Notes under the pieces: generated by a model
Databases searched by the model: none
What the model saw: only the letters and a program-made list of their open reading frames with translations
What the model was told of the DNA's origin: nothing
In this document: positions 7,458 to 17,457 of the stretch, one piece after another
Numbering within the stretch: the first letter of the stretch is position 1
How the letters are laid out: the number at the start of each line of letters is the position of its first letter
DNA from: Prevotella sp.
GTDB taxonomy: Bacteria > Bacteroidota > Bacteroidia > Bacteroidales > Bacteroidaceae
DNA: 64,000 bases
Direction: 5' to 3'
NCBI GenBank assembly: GCA_024695815.1
Contig: JAILHK010000014.1
Span: forward strand, 1-64,000
Made by a program: the position numbers and the translations under genes

Positions 7458-8723
7458 ATGAGTAAACTGATAGCAACATTGCTTATCACCCTTTTATGGG
7501 CTGCCGATATGGCAGCCCAATCGGGTATCTATGTGGGTGGTCATATCAGACGTGAGCGCCCTAACACCGTAACTAAACTGAAAAACTCTGGTTTCACGTA
7601 TGCCATTCTGTTCAATGTCAACGTGGAAACCGATGGTACACTAACCACCGATGGCGAGACTATCTGCAAGGATGGTGTCTATGTTTTTGCCAACCAGCAG
7701 CCCCATTACGTGGAGGATGTGGAGGCCCTGATAACCTGGCCCACAGGTATCCAGCGCTTGGAGATTTGTATTGGCGGTTGGGGCAACGAGTCCTACTCGC
7801 GCATCAAGAACTTAATCAACAACGAGGGCACTGGCACCAACACCATTCTCTACAAGAACTTCAAGGCCCTGAAGGAGGCTCTGCCCTGGATCGAAGCTGT
7901 GAACAACGACGATGAGCACTGTTACGACGTCAGCACTGCGGTGAAGTTCCACACCATGATGTACGACCTGGGCTACAAGACCACCGTGGCTCCCTATATG
8001 AACAAGTCGTTCTGGCAGAGCCTTGTGTCACAACTGAACAACAAGCGTGCCGGTGCATGCGACTGTGTGCTGATTCAGTGCTATGGAGGCGGTACGTACA
8101 ACAATCCAAGCGATTGGCACCTGGGCAATATCCCCTTGCATGCCGGTCGTGAGAACTACCAGGATGGCTCAAGCCTGGACATCTGCATAGATAAGATGCA
8201 GTCTTGGCACGACAACAACAACGTGACGGGCGGTTTCCTCTGGGTGTATAACGATGAGACCTGGAACCTGAACAAGTGGGCATCGGCCATCAACCGCGTG
8301 TTCCCACCGAAACAAAACGAGGAACCTGTTGTTACACTCTATAGCAGGAATAGCTATGGCGGCTATGCCGTCAGTCTGGCACCTGGCACCTACTGCGCCG
8401 GTGAGCTGTCTAACCACGGCATCGGCATGAAGGAGGTCATGTCTATGAAATTGGCCGAAGGCTATCGACTGACTGCTTATCAGGAGGCCGACCTGACCGG
8501 CACCAGCAACAGCTGGACTGGCGGTGATTACCCACGTTTGGCAGCCTGGACACTGCGTATCAGTTCGCTGAAAATCGAAAAGATAGACGACACCGAAGGT
8601 ATCAAGACCGTGAGCCAAGCAAGCAAGGACGATACGGTCTTCAACCTGCAAGGGCAACCCGTACAGCAACCTCAGCGCAAAGGCATCTACGTGAAAGACC
8701 AACATAAATTCGTAGTGAGATAA
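7458..8723 (+). CDS. Secreted GH18-like glycosidase with beta/gamma-crystallin-like domain
   Basis: A 421-residue protein with signal peptide ending MAAQ. The first 290 residues show a GH18-type barrel. The SxGG-like strand is LEICIGGWG (~95-103). The catalytic strand reads AVNNDDEH with Asp151 and Glu153 in the D-x-E positions; the outer aspartates are replaced by Glu146 and Asn149. LIQCYGGG and GGFLWVYND match later barrel strands. The DDE arrangement is closer to endo-beta-N-acetylglucosaminidases of the EndoF/H kind than to chitinases. Residues ~293-375 look like a beta/gamma-crystallin fold (YSRNSYGGYAVSL, GTYCAGEL). It ends with FNLQGQPVQQPQRKGIYV. I infer release of N-linked glycans; this is unproven. 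Confidence 0.6.
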   Translation: MSKLIATLLITLLWAADMAAQSGIYVGGHIRRERPNTVTKLKNSGFTYAILFNVNVETDGTLTTDGETICKDGVYVFANQQPHYVEDVEALITWPTGIQRLEICIGGWGNESYSRIKNLINNEGTGTNTILYKNFKALKEALPWIEAVNNDDEHCYDVSTAVKFHTMMYDLGYKTTVAPYMNKSFWQSLVSQLNNKRAGACDCVLIQCYGGGTYNNPSDWHLGNIPLHAGRENYQDGSSLDICIDKMQSWHDNNNVTGGFLWVYNDETWNLNKWASAINRVFPPKQNEEPVVTLYSRNSYGGYAVSLAPGTYCAGELSNHGIGMKEVMSMKLAEGYRLTAYQEADLTGTSNSWTGGDYPRLAAWTLRISSLKIEKIDDTEGIKTVSQASKDDTVFNLQGQPVQQPQRKGIYVKDQHKFVVR

Positions 8724-8763
8724 AAGCAATAATATAACCAAACTAAATAACCAAAACGTAATA

Positions 8764-11700
8764 ATGATCAAGCACAAAATTACAACTGCTATGGCTCTGC
8801 TCATGGGCCTTTCTTTGCAAGCAGCAACAGTATCTGTCAACCAAGCACGTCAGCAGGCTCGTCAGTTCTTGAGCGAGCGCGGCATCAACCTTTCGGAAAA
8901 GACACCCGCCAAAGCTCCACGTCTGGGGCAAGGCACTGCCGACGAGGCTTCCTATTATATCTTCAATGCTGACGCAAACCGTGGCTTTGTGATCATCTCG
9001 GGCGACGACCGTACGCCGTCGGTATTAGGCTATACGGACAAAGGCCAGTTCGACGCCGACAACATGCCCGAGGGATTGAAATGGCTGCTGGACAGCTATG
9101 AGTCGCAAATCAACGCCCTTGGCAAGACAACCGTAAAGAGAGTTGCAGCCAAGGCTGGCGATGCTAAGCCCATGGCACAGCCTGCCAAGCACAACATTGC
9201 ACCGCTGATGACCACCACATGGAACCAGGGCAGTCCCTATAACGACCTCTGTCCCAGATATATCAGGGAAGACGGCACCGAAGGCGACCGCAGTGCTACG
9301 GGTTGTGTGGCTACAGCCATTGCTCAGGTCATCAACTACTATCGTCAGCCTGAGGCGCTGTTGCGCACCATTCCAAGCTATACAGTAGATTACAACACCA
9401 CCAGCGGCAAGCGCACCGTGACCGTTCAGGGCATCAAGAAGGGTGCCGTAATTGACTGGGACAACATGCTCGACAACTATAACGGCAGCGAGACCCAGGA
9501 ACAGAAGACTGCCATCGCCCAGCTGATGCTCTATGTAGGCGTGGGCTGTAAGATGGGCTACGGTCCTTCGTCAGGCGCTGGTTTCCCCGAAGGTGTCAAG
9601 ACTCTGATTAACAACTTCGGCTTTGACGATGGTACTCACATCGAGACACGCGGCAATTATAGCATTGAGGGCTGGAACAACCTGCTATACAACGAGCTGG
9701 CTACTGGCCATCCCATTGCCTTTGCTGCCTCTAACTCTGGCGGTGCACACGCTTTCGTGCTGGACGGCTACGACATCCAGGGCCTGTACCACGTGAACTG
9801 GGGTTGGGGAAGTCTTGACGACGGTTACTTCCGTATCGATGTGATGGCTCCCGACAACAACAGTGGTATTGGTGCCAGTGCTACCCCCGACGGTTATAAC
9901 ATGGGACAGGATGCTATCATCGGCCTGCGCCTGTCCGACAATATCGTTGCTCCACGCGAGCAGCCTAAACTGACTGTCAACGACTGGGAACTACGTGACG
10001 GCAATAAGTTCTTTGCCAACTACGTCAACTGGTCGGGCACTGGTGGCCAGTGGGACATGGGTATTGGCTATATCAACGAAGCTGGCAAACTCATACCTAT
10101 TGCCAGCCAGATGAACAGGGAACTCGGCACAAACTACTATTTTGGTTTGGAGTTCCAAATTACCGATCTGCAGCCAGGCACCTATCACGTGGTGCCCATC
10201 AGCAAACGCAGCGCCAGCTCTGATTGGCAGACGCATGTGAACCCTGCCATCCGCTATATCCTGGCAGAGGTTGACGGAGAAAACAACATCACACTCAGCA
10301 TGCATCCCGTTGAGGACGTCACCGTGACGGGCATCACCTTCCCCGGCAACCATAAGGTCAACGAGAACCAGCCCATCAGCGTGAACTTCAAGAATAATGC
10401 CGACGAGTACTATCGCGAAATTCATATCTTAGTCAGCCAGACCAAAGATAAAGGTACTAGCATCGGACGCACGGCTGTCACCATGACCGAAGGCGGTGAG
10501 ACCACCAGCTCGTTCATCTTCAAGCCAGAGAAGACCGGCACATGGAACATCTGGCTCTCTACAGACAACCATGGCAACAACGTCATTGCACACGCCACCG
10601 TTGACATCACCGAAGAGGGTATCACCCGCGATCGCAACCTGCGCTATGTTTCACACGCCATCAACAACAAAAACAGCAACACCATTTATGGCGACCGCAT
10701 GCAAGGCACGGTAATCGTTCGCAACAATGCTAACGAGACTTACGACGACAACATCCGCCTCTGGCTGTTCAAACTGGAAAGCAATGGCTATTTCTATGGT
10801 GCCAACAGCATCATGGTGCCTGCACACATTGAACCAGGCGAGACTGCCGAGCTGAGCTTCAACTTCGACAACCTTGCCTTAGGTGCTAAATACAATATGA
10901 GCATTATCTATGGCGACAGCCAGGGTGGAGACATCAACGATGGTGGTTTGAAGGACATGGGTACCACTCAGAAAGGTGTTATGTACTGGACCATCGACAA
11001 CGAGCTGAAGGGAACTGCAGGAAGGGCAACCTACACCATTCCTTCCGATGCCGTGGCTGTGGATATGACCAGCATCAACAGCCTCATCAGATCGGTGCGT
11101 CCTAACAACAACCCCAACACGCTCTACTTCCTGACTAAGGAGACCACGGGTCTGGAGAACGCCAATACCATCATCAACGGCGAGGCTGCGCGCATCACCC
11201 TGATTGACGGCAAGAACTTCATGTCGCCCAAGCGCTTCAAAGCTAAGGAGATTAATTATAAGCGTCCTGCCAACACCGCAAAATGGGAGACCATCACCCT
11301 GCCCTTCGAAGTTTCTCAGCTTCCTTCGCACACCGTTGTGAAGGCATTCGACCGCGAGGAAGACGGCATTGCCCACTTCGAGGCAGTAGAGAAGATGGAA
11401 GCTGGTGTACCTCACATCTTCTACACAACAAAACAGGACACAATTACGTTTTATAGTAAAGACGCCACCGTGCTGAACTCTGCATCGGTCATGAAGGCCA
11501 TGACCGACAACTACCAGTTTGTTGGTACTACAAACGCTAGCAACACAGGCGCAGATGCAATGGTTATCAACGAAGCTGGCACTGCCTTTGTTCATGCCGA
11601 GGCTGCCACACCGGTAGATGCTTTCCGTGCATGGCTCGTTGCGCCCTCAGAGGCTGAGGACATCGTCATCGGCATGGAAGAGGTGCTGGGCATCACCACC

Positions 11701-11811
11701 ACCCCACGCCAGCAGTCTTCTGACGTCATCTACGACCTGCAGGGCCGCCGCTCTTCGGGCAAGCAGAAAGGAATCTACATTCTTAACAATAAAAAATATA
11801 TCAAGAACTAA
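8764..11811 (+). CDS. Secreted C10-family cysteine protease (streptopain/interpain-like)
   Basis: A 1015-residue protein. The signal peptide is followed by a Spi/C10 inhibitory pro-domain (YYIFNADANRGFVIISGDDR, ~56-75). The C10 catalytic domain holds Cys181 in RSATGCVATAIAQV and His329 in GGAHAFVLDGY, followed by YHVNWGWGSLDDGYF. These match streptopain and Prevotella intermedia interpain A. Residues beyond ~400 contain several Ig-like or beta-sandwich segments. The C-terminus carries the tag IYDLQGRRSSGKQKGIYI. It is probably an exported protease activated by removal of the pro-domain. It sits between glycosidases that act on glycans, consistent with combined glycoprotein digestion. Confidence 0.9.
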   Translation: MIKHKITTAMALLMGLSLQAATVSVNQARQQARQFLSERGINLSEKTPAKAPRLGQGTADEASYYIFNADANRGFVIISGDDRTPSVLGYTDKGQFDADNMPEGLKWLLDSYESQINALGKTTVKRVAAKAGDAKPMAQPAKHNIAPLMTTTWNQGSPYNDLCPRYIREDGTEGDRSATGCVATAIAQVINYYRQPEALLRTIPSYTVDYNTTSGKRTVTVQGIKKGAVIDWDNMLDNYNGSETQEQKTAIAQLMLYVGVGCKMGYGPSSGAGFPEGVKTLINNFGFDDGTHIETRGNYSIEGWNNLLYNELATGHPIAFAASNSGGAHAFVLDGYDIQGLYHVNWGWGSLDDGYFRIDVMAPDNNSGIGASATPDGYNMGQDAIIGLRLSDNIVAPREQPKLTVNDWELRDGNKFFANYVNWSGTGGQWDMGIGYINEAGKLIPIASQMNRELGTNYYFGLEFQITDLQPGTYHVVPISKRSASSDWQTHVNPAIRYILAEVDGENNITLSMHPVEDVTVTGITFPGNHKVNENQPISVNFKNNADEYYREIHILVSQTKDKGTSIGRTAVTMTEGGETTSSFIFKPEKTGTWNIWLSTDNHGNNVIAHATVDITEEGITRDRNLRYVSHAINNKNSNTIYGDRMQGTVIVRNNANETYDDNIRLWLFKLESNGYFYGANSIMVPAHIEPGETAELSFNFDNLALGAKYNMSIIYGDSQGGDINDGGLKDMGTTQKGVMYWTIDNELKGTAGRATYTIPSDAVAVDMTSINSLIRSVRPNNNPNTLYFLTKETTGLENANTIINGEAARITLIDGKNFMSPKRFKAKEINYKRPANTAKWETITLPFEVSQLPSHTVVKAFDREEDGIAHFEAVEKMEAGVPHIFYTTKQDTITFYSKDATVLNSASVMKAMTDNYQFVGTTNASNTGADAMVINEAGTAFVHAEAATPVDAFRAWLVAPSEAEDIVIGMEEVLGITTTPRQQSSDVIYDLQGRRSSGKQKGIYILNNKKYIKN

Positions 11812-11817
11812 AAAACT

Positions 11818-13749
11818 ATGCGAAAATTATTCCTTAACCTGGCCTTTCTAGCCATGATGCCACTGAGCATGATGGCACAGAAGGCATTAACTCTCTCATC
11901 ACCCAATGGTGATTTACGTATGAAAATAGAAATCGGCGACAGCCTGGCTTTCTCCGTAGAAAAGGGTGCCGAGCAGCTACTCAGCCCCAGTGCCATCTCG
12001 GTACAGAACGGCAAAAAGCTGCTGGGTGTCAAGCCTCGTCTGCGCCAAGCCAAGCGTAGCGCGGTCAACGAGCAGATCAAGAACGTGGTTCCACTGAAGA
12101 ACGCTGTTACGGCCAACGTGGCCAACGTGCTGACACTGAAGTTCGCCGACAACTACGACGTGGAGTTCCGCGCCTACGACAATGGTGTGGCCTACCGTTT
12201 CATCTTGAAAGGTAAGGGCACCACAGATATTGTCAACGAAGGTATGACCCTCAACCTGGCTCAGAACATGACAGCCCACCTTTCACAGTGTGGCTCGTTC
12301 ATGACATCTTATGAAGAGGAGTACTCTCACATCCAGACCAACACATACAAGGCTGACGACCAGATGACCCACCTGCCCATCCTGCTGGAGACGCAGAAGG
12401 GTACCAAGCTGCTCTTCTCTGAGAGTGATTTGCGCGACTATCCCGCCATGTTCCTCAAGAGCACTGGCAACAATGGTCTCACGGCATTGTTCCCTCGTTC
12501 TCCCGAGAAGTGGGAGCCATGGGGCGACCGCAGCGAGAAGATCACACAGGAGGGCAATTACATTGCCCACACATCGGCCAACCGCAGTCTGCCCTGGCGC
12601 TTCCTGGTCATCGGCGACGATGCTACCATCGCTGCCAACGAGATGGAACGTATCCTGGGTGGCAAGAGCCAACTGGCCGATGCCTCATGGATTCGTCCGG
12701 GAAAGGTAAGCTGGGACTGGTGGAACCACTGGACCGTATGGGATGTGGACTTCGTTACGGGCATCAACAACCAAACTTATAAGTACTTCATCGACTTCTC
12801 GTCGAAGTACGGCATCGAGTATATCCTGCTGGACGAGGGCTGGAACAAGGACGTTCGCAACCCCTTCGTCACCATCGACGACATCAATGTGAAAGAACTG
12901 GTGGACTACGGTCGCGAGAAAGGTGTCGGCGTGTGGCTCTGGCTGTCATGGCTCACCGTGGAGCAGAACATGGACCTGATCCCCTACTATGCTAAGATGG
13001 GTGTCAAGGGTCTGAAGGTTGACTTCATGGACCACAGCGACCAGTGGATGGTGAACTTCTACGAGCGTGTGGCTAAGGCTTGTGCAGACAACAAGCTGAT
13101 GGTTGACTTCCACGGATCGTTCAAGCCTGCAGGTCTTGAGATGCGCTATCCAAACATCGTCTCTTACGAGGGCGTTCGCGGACTGGAGAACAACCAGTGG
13201 TGCCGCCCCGAGAACACCATCTGGCAACCCTTCATGCGTAATGCCGTGGGCGGCATGGACTTCACCCCCGGTTCTATGCAGTCTGCACAGCCCGAAGACA
13301 ACCATAGCTGTGGCTCGCTGCCTCAGGGCACTGGCACCCGCGCCTATCAGATGGCCATGTATGTGGTCTTCGAGAGCGCTTTCCAGATGCTGGCCGACAG
13401 TCCTACCCGCTATCTGCGCGAGGACGAATGTACCCGTTTCATTGCCTCTGTCCCCACCACCTGGGACGAGACCCGCGTGCTGGCAGCCAAGGCCGGCAGC
13501 TACTATGCCGTAGCTAAGCGCAAGGGTAACAAGTGGTATCTGGGTGCTATCACGGCCAACAATGCTCAAGAGCTCAAGCTGAACCTCGACTTCCTGAAGG
13601 CCAGCGGTCAGCTGACCTCGTTCGAAGACGGTAAGAACGCCTATCGCATTGCCGTTGACTACAAGAAGCGCCAGCAGCCCGTATCGCCTGCTACCACCAT
13701 GACCATCAAGCTGACACGCAACGGTGGTTGGTGTGGTGTCATCGAGTAA
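11818..13749 (+). CDS. GH97 alpha-glycosidase
   Basis: A 643-residue enzyme with signal peptide ending MMAQ. The N-terminal beta-sandwich begins LTLSSPNGDLRMKIEIGD. The barrel carries SWDWWNHW, YILLDEGWNK, GLKVDFMDHSDQ, MVDFHGSFKPAG and SYEGVRGLE (Glu451, Glu457), and ends FIASVPTTWDET. GH97 includes inverting alpha-glucosidases (SusB) and retaining alpha-galactosidases. I cannot assign this copy to one side: the Glu-rich segment seen in SusB before the QGT motif is not evident here. No YDLQGRR tag is present, so it may act in the periplasm. It starts 7 bp after the protease gene, so the genes are probably co-transcribed. Confidence 0.9.
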   Translation: MRKLFLNLAFLAMMPLSMMAQKALTLSSPNGDLRMKIEIGDSLAFSVEKGAEQLLSPSAISVQNGKKLLGVKPRLRQAKRSAVNEQIKNVVPLKNAVTANVANVLTLKFADNYDVEFRAYDNGVAYRFILKGKGTTDIVNEGMTLNLAQNMTAHLSQCGSFMTSYEEEYSHIQTNTYKADDQMTHLPILLETQKGTKLLFSESDLRDYPAMFLKSTGNNGLTALFPRSPEKWEPWGDRSEKITQEGNYIAHTSANRSLPWRFLVIGDDATIAANEMERILGGKSQLADASWIRPGKVSWDWWNHWTVWDVDFVTGINNQTYKYFIDFSSKYGIEYILLDEGWNKDVRNPFVTIDDINVKELVDYGREKGVGVWLWLSWLTVEQNMDLIPYYAKMGVKGLKVDFMDHSDQWMVNFYERVAKACADNKLMVDFHGSFKPAGLEMRYPNIVSYEGVRGLENNQWCRPENTIWQPFMRNAVGGMDFTPGSMQSAQPEDNHSCGSLPQGTGTRAYQMAMYVVFESAFQMLADSPTRYLREDECTRFIASVPTTWDETRVLAAKAGSYYAVAKRKGNKWYLGAITANNAQELKLNLDFLKASGQLTSFEDGKNAYRIAVDYKKRQQPVSPATTMTIKLTRNGGWCGVIE

Positions 13750-13791
13750 GGCATCCTTTCCAATACTTATAAACTAAAACATCCATTAACC

Positions 13792-16700
13792 ATGAACAAG
13801 AAAATACTGATTATCGCTTTATCACTTCTTTCCCTGGGCGCCACCGCTCAGGAAAAGAAGATGAAAGCATATATGGTCTCTGACGCTCACCTCGACACCC
13901 AGTGGAACTGGGATGTTCAGGCCACCATCCGCGACCACATCCGCAAGACTCTGACTCAGAACCTATACCTTCTGAAGACCTATCCTGACTATATCTTCAA
14001 CTTCGAAGGTGCTGTGAAGTATGCCTGGATGAAGGAGTACTACCCCAGCCTTTATGAAGAGATGAAGAAATATGTTGCCAACGGTCGCTGGCACATCACT
14101 GGCAGCAGTTGGGATGCCAACGAAGCCGTGGTTTGTTCGCCTGAGTCGTTCATGCGCAACATCATGCTGGGTCAGAACTTCTACCGTAAGGAGTTCAACA
14201 CCGAGGGCACCGACATCTTCCTGCCCGACTGCTTCGGATTCAGCTACACACTGCCCACCCTGGCCAGCCACTGCGGCCTGATTGGTTTCTCGTCGCAGAA
14301 GTTGGCTTGGCGCGTAAAACCCTTCTACGAGGGCAACCGCCGCTACCCGTTCACTGTAGGACTGTGGCAGGGCATCGACGGCAGTCGCATCATGATGACC
14401 CACGGCTTTGGCTATGGTCAGCGCTATAAGGACGAAGACCTATCGAAGAACGAGCAGCTGCAGCGCGAGGTCAAGGAGAGTCCGCTGAACACCGTCTATC
14501 GCTACTATGGCACCGGCGACACCGGTGGCTCACCCAACATCCCCTCGGTCCGTGCCCTGGAGAAAGGTCTTAAAGGCGAAGGTCCCATCGAGATCATCAG
14601 CGCCACCAGCGACCAACTGTACAAGGACTACCTGCCCTACGAAGATCATCCCGAGTTGCCCGTGTTCGACGGCGAACTGCCCATGGACGTGCACGGCAAC
14701 GGCTGCTACACCTCACAGGCAGCCATGAAACTCTATAACCGCCAAAACGAACACCTTGGCGATGCCGCTGAGCGTACGGCTGTTGTGGCCGACTGGCTGG
14801 GTGTCAACCAATACCCCACCAAGCAACTGACCGACACCTGGCAGCGTTTCATCTGGCACCAGTTCCACGACGACCTGACTGGCACCAGCATACCTCGTGC
14901 CTACGAGTTTTCATGGAACGACGAGTTGCTGAGTCTGAAAGGTTTCTCCGATGTAATGACGCACAGCATCAACGGTATCGCCTCCAGACTGGACACCAAA
15001 GTGGCTGGACAGCCCATCGTGGTGTACAACAACGAGACCTTCCCCGTTGACGGCATCGCACAGGTAGTCATCAACGACGGCAAGAGCTACCAGGTCAGCG
15101 GTCCCGACGGCAAGCGCGTAGCCTCACAGATTATTGAGAAGAACGGACAGCGACTGCTGCTGTTCCACGCCACCGTACCATCTACCGGTTACGCCGTTTA
15201 TAGCCTCAAGGCCGGTGGCAAGACAAGCACCGTCAGCCAGCAGGGCACCGTCATCGAGAATGCAGCCTATCGTCTGCAGGTAAATAAGTATGGCGACATC
15301 ACCTCACTGCTCGACAAGCGCGCCAACAAGGAGTTGGTGGCTGGCGGCAAGAGCCTCCGCCTGGTGGTCTTCGACGACTGTCTCTCTGAGGTATGGCCCG
15401 CTTGGGAAATCCAGAAAGCCACCCTCGACCGCGAGCCCGTGGCCGTTCACGACGATGTCAGCATTGCCTTAGAGAAAGGTGCCATGCGCCAGACACTCAT
15501 CATCCGCAAGAAGTATGGAACGTCTGACATCGTTCAGCGCATCCACCTTTATAATCATGGTCCCATCGACCGCATCGACTTCGAGAACGAGGTTGACTGG
15601 CGTTCCGAGAATGCGCTGCTGAAGGCTGAGTTCCCACTCAGTGTCAGCAACAAGGAAGCCACCTACGACATCGGTCTGGGCAGCGTGAAGCGCCCCAACA
15701 ACCAAGACCACCTCTTTGAAGTCTATGCACACGAATGGGCCGACCTCACCGACCGTTCCGACAACTATGGCGTCAGCCTGTTGACCGACTCTCGCTATGG
15801 CTGGGACAAGCCCTGCGACAATACCATGCGTCTGTCGCTGCTCTACTCTCCAAAGGTAAAGAAGAACTATGCCTATCAGGCTCGTCAGGACATGGGCTAC
15901 CATGTCTTCACCTACAGTCTCATCGGTCACCAAGGCGCACTCGACATGGCAGCAGTCAACCAGCAGTCGAAAGCCCTGAACAGTCCGTTGAAGACCTTCC
16001 GCACCACCCGTCATCAAGGCACCCTCGGCCGCTCTTTCTCTTTTGTCAGCTCCGACAACGACCAAGTGATGGTTCGTGCCCTGAAACGTGCAGAGCGCAG
16101 CAACGAGTATGTGGTTCGTGTTTACGAGTTGAGCGGCAAGCAAAACCAGAAAGCCAACATCACCTTCGCTGCTGACGTCACCCTGGCTGTCGAGGCCGAC
16201 GGAACCGAGCGCACCATTGGTGCAGCACAGTTCGATGGTCGTTCGCTGCAAGTAGAACTGAAGCCCTTCAGCGTGAAGACCTATAAGGTCACCCTGAAGC
16301 GCCCCGCACAGCGTCAGACTGTAGATTGTCAGCAGCTGGCTCTCGACTTCGACCGCCACTGCTTCAGCAGCAATGCCTTCACCGGTTCATCCAATTTCGA
16401 AGGCGGCTACAGCTATGCTGCAGAACTGTTGCCTACAGAAGGTCTGACTGTCAACGACATTCCCTTCACCTTCGGCGATACAGACGCAGCCAACGGCCAC
16501 ACCTGTCATGGCGATACCCTGCTGTTGCCCACCGACAAACACTACCGTCACCTCTACCTCCTGGCAGCTTCCGACAAGAACGACCGTCAGGCACAGTTCA
16601 AGGTGACAGGTCGCAAGCAGACGTTCAATCAGCAGCTCACCGTGCCCAACTACACCGGTTTCATCGGACAGTGGGGCCATGACGGTCAGACCGAAGCCTA

Positions 16701-17379
16701 TCTGAAAGATGCTCAGGTAGCCTACATAGGTACTCACCGCCACTCTTCTGCCGGCGACGAGCCCTACGAGTTCACCTATATGTATCTGCTGAGAATTGAT
16801 CTCCCTGCCGAGGCTACCCAGGTGATCCTGCCCGCCGACCAGCACATCGTCCTCTTTGCCGCCACACTGGCCAACGACAACAGCAGCACCACAGCTGCCG
16901 CACCCCTGTTCCAGACCTCTATGAAGAGTACCGGACAGAAAGGTGATGCCAGTAAGGACAGCCTCAAGGACAACCTGCTGAAAAAGGCCAAGGTAGTGGC
17001 TGTCTCTGGCGAGTGCAAGGACAACGAGCGTGCCGCCAACCTGACCGATGATAATGCAGAGACAAAATGGTGCGACGTGACCGATGCCCCCAACTATGTG
17101 GTGTACGACTTCGGTCAGCCCACCACCATCAGTCGGTGGTATCTGCTCAACGCCGGCGCAGAAGACCAGTCGTACATCACGCGCACCTGTCTGCTGCAAG
17201 GTCGCAACAGTGCCACCGAGGAATGGCAGACACTCGACATGTTTGACAACAACCGCAACGACATCGTTGACCGTCGTTTCAAACCAGCCAGTGTTCGCTA
17301 CGTACGTCTGTACGTTGTCAGTCCCGCACAACGCCCTAACGATGCTACCCGTATCTATGAATTTGGACTCTATGAATAA
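13792..17379 (+). CDS. GH38 alpha-mannosidase with C-terminal F5/8-type (CBM32-like) domain
   Basis: A 1195-residue enzyme with signal peptide (1-19, ATAQ). Zinc ligands are His33 and Asp35 in DAHLDTQWNWD. The nucleophile is probably Asp146 in FLPDCFGF, and HQFHDDLTGTS is the second His cluster. Residues ~260-1040 form the helical and beta domains typical of GH38. Residues ~1060-1195 form a discoidin/F5-8C module (DNAETKWCD, YVVYDFGQPTTISRWYLLN, VRYVRLYV) likely to bind sugar. GH38 removes alpha-mannose from N-glycans and mannans. No C-terminal tag is present. It is last in the same-strand run that begins with GH31. Confidence 0.93.
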   Translation: MNKKILIIALSLLSLGATAQEKKMKAYMVSDAHLDTQWNWDVQATIRDHIRKTLTQNLYLLKTYPDYIFNFEGAVKYAWMKEYYPSLYEEMKKYVANGRWHITGSSWDANEAVVCSPESFMRNIMLGQNFYRKEFNTEGTDIFLPDCFGFSYTLPTLASHCGLIGFSSQKLAWRVKPFYEGNRRYPFTVGLWQGIDGSRIMMTHGFGYGQRYKDEDLSKNEQLQREVKESPLNTVYRYYGTGDTGGSPNIPSVRALEKGLKGEGPIEIISATSDQLYKDYLPYEDHPELPVFDGELPMDVHGNGCYTSQAAMKLYNRQNEHLGDAAERTAVVADWLGVNQYPTKQLTDTWQRFIWHQFHDDLTGTSIPRAYEFSWNDELLSLKGFSDVMTHSINGIASRLDTKVAGQPIVVYNNETFPVDGIAQVVINDGKSYQVSGPDGKRVASQIIEKNGQRLLLFHATVPSTGYAVYSLKAGGKTSTVSQQGTVIENAAYRLQVNKYGDITSLLDKRANKELVAGGKSLRLVVFDDCLSEVWPAWEIQKATLDREPVAVHDDVSIALEKGAMRQTLIIRKKYGTSDIVQRIHLYNHGPIDRIDFENEVDWRSENALLKAEFPLSVSNKEATYDIGLGSVKRPNNQDHLFEVYAHEWADLTDRSDNYGVSLLTDSRYGWDKPCDNTMRLSLLYSPKVKKNYAYQARQDMGYHVFTYSLIGHQGALDMAAVNQQSKALNSPLKTFRTTRHQGTLGRSFSFVSSDNDQVMVRALKRAERSNEYVVRVYELSGKQNQKANITFAADVTLAVEADGTERTIGAAQFDGRSLQVELKPFSVKTYKVTLKRPAQRQTVDCQQLALDFDRHCFSSNAFTGSSNFEGGYSYAAELLPTEGLTVNDIPFTFGDTDAANGHTCHGDTLLLPTDKHYRHLYLLAASDKNDRQAQFKVTGRKQTFNQQLTVPNYTGFIGQWGHDGQTEAYLKDAQVAYIGTHRHSSAGDEPYEFTYMYLLRIDLPAEATQVILPADQHIVLFAATLANDNSSTTAAAPLFQTSMKSTGQKGDASKDSLKDNLLKKAKVVAVSGECKDNERAANLTDDNAETKWCDVTDAPNYVVYDFGQPTTISRWYLLNAGAEDQSYITRTCLLQGRNSATEEWQTLDMFDNNRNDIVDRRFKPASVRYVRLYVVSPAQRPNDATRIYEFGLYE

Positions 17380-17418
17380 GTTTTTCGCAGCCTTGTGTGT
17401 CAGTTCGCTTTTTTTTAG

Positions 17419-17426
17419 TACCTTTG
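17419..17426 (+). promoter_or_regulatory. Candidate promoter (-7 element) of the aldo-keto reductase gene
   Basis: TACCTTTG is a perfect TAnnTTTG. The nearest TTG is 23 nt upstream, a little further than usual. AAGGAG at 17445-17450 is a rare true Shine-Dalgarno-like site in this window. Confidence 0.5.
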
Positions 17427-17457
17427 TTCCCAAAATAAAGCAATAAGGAGAATGAGC

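Noticed and set aside
15469..16359. Minus-strand open frame of 296 codons opposite the GH38 gene
   Set aside because: It overlaps the GH38 coding region completely and has no independent support.
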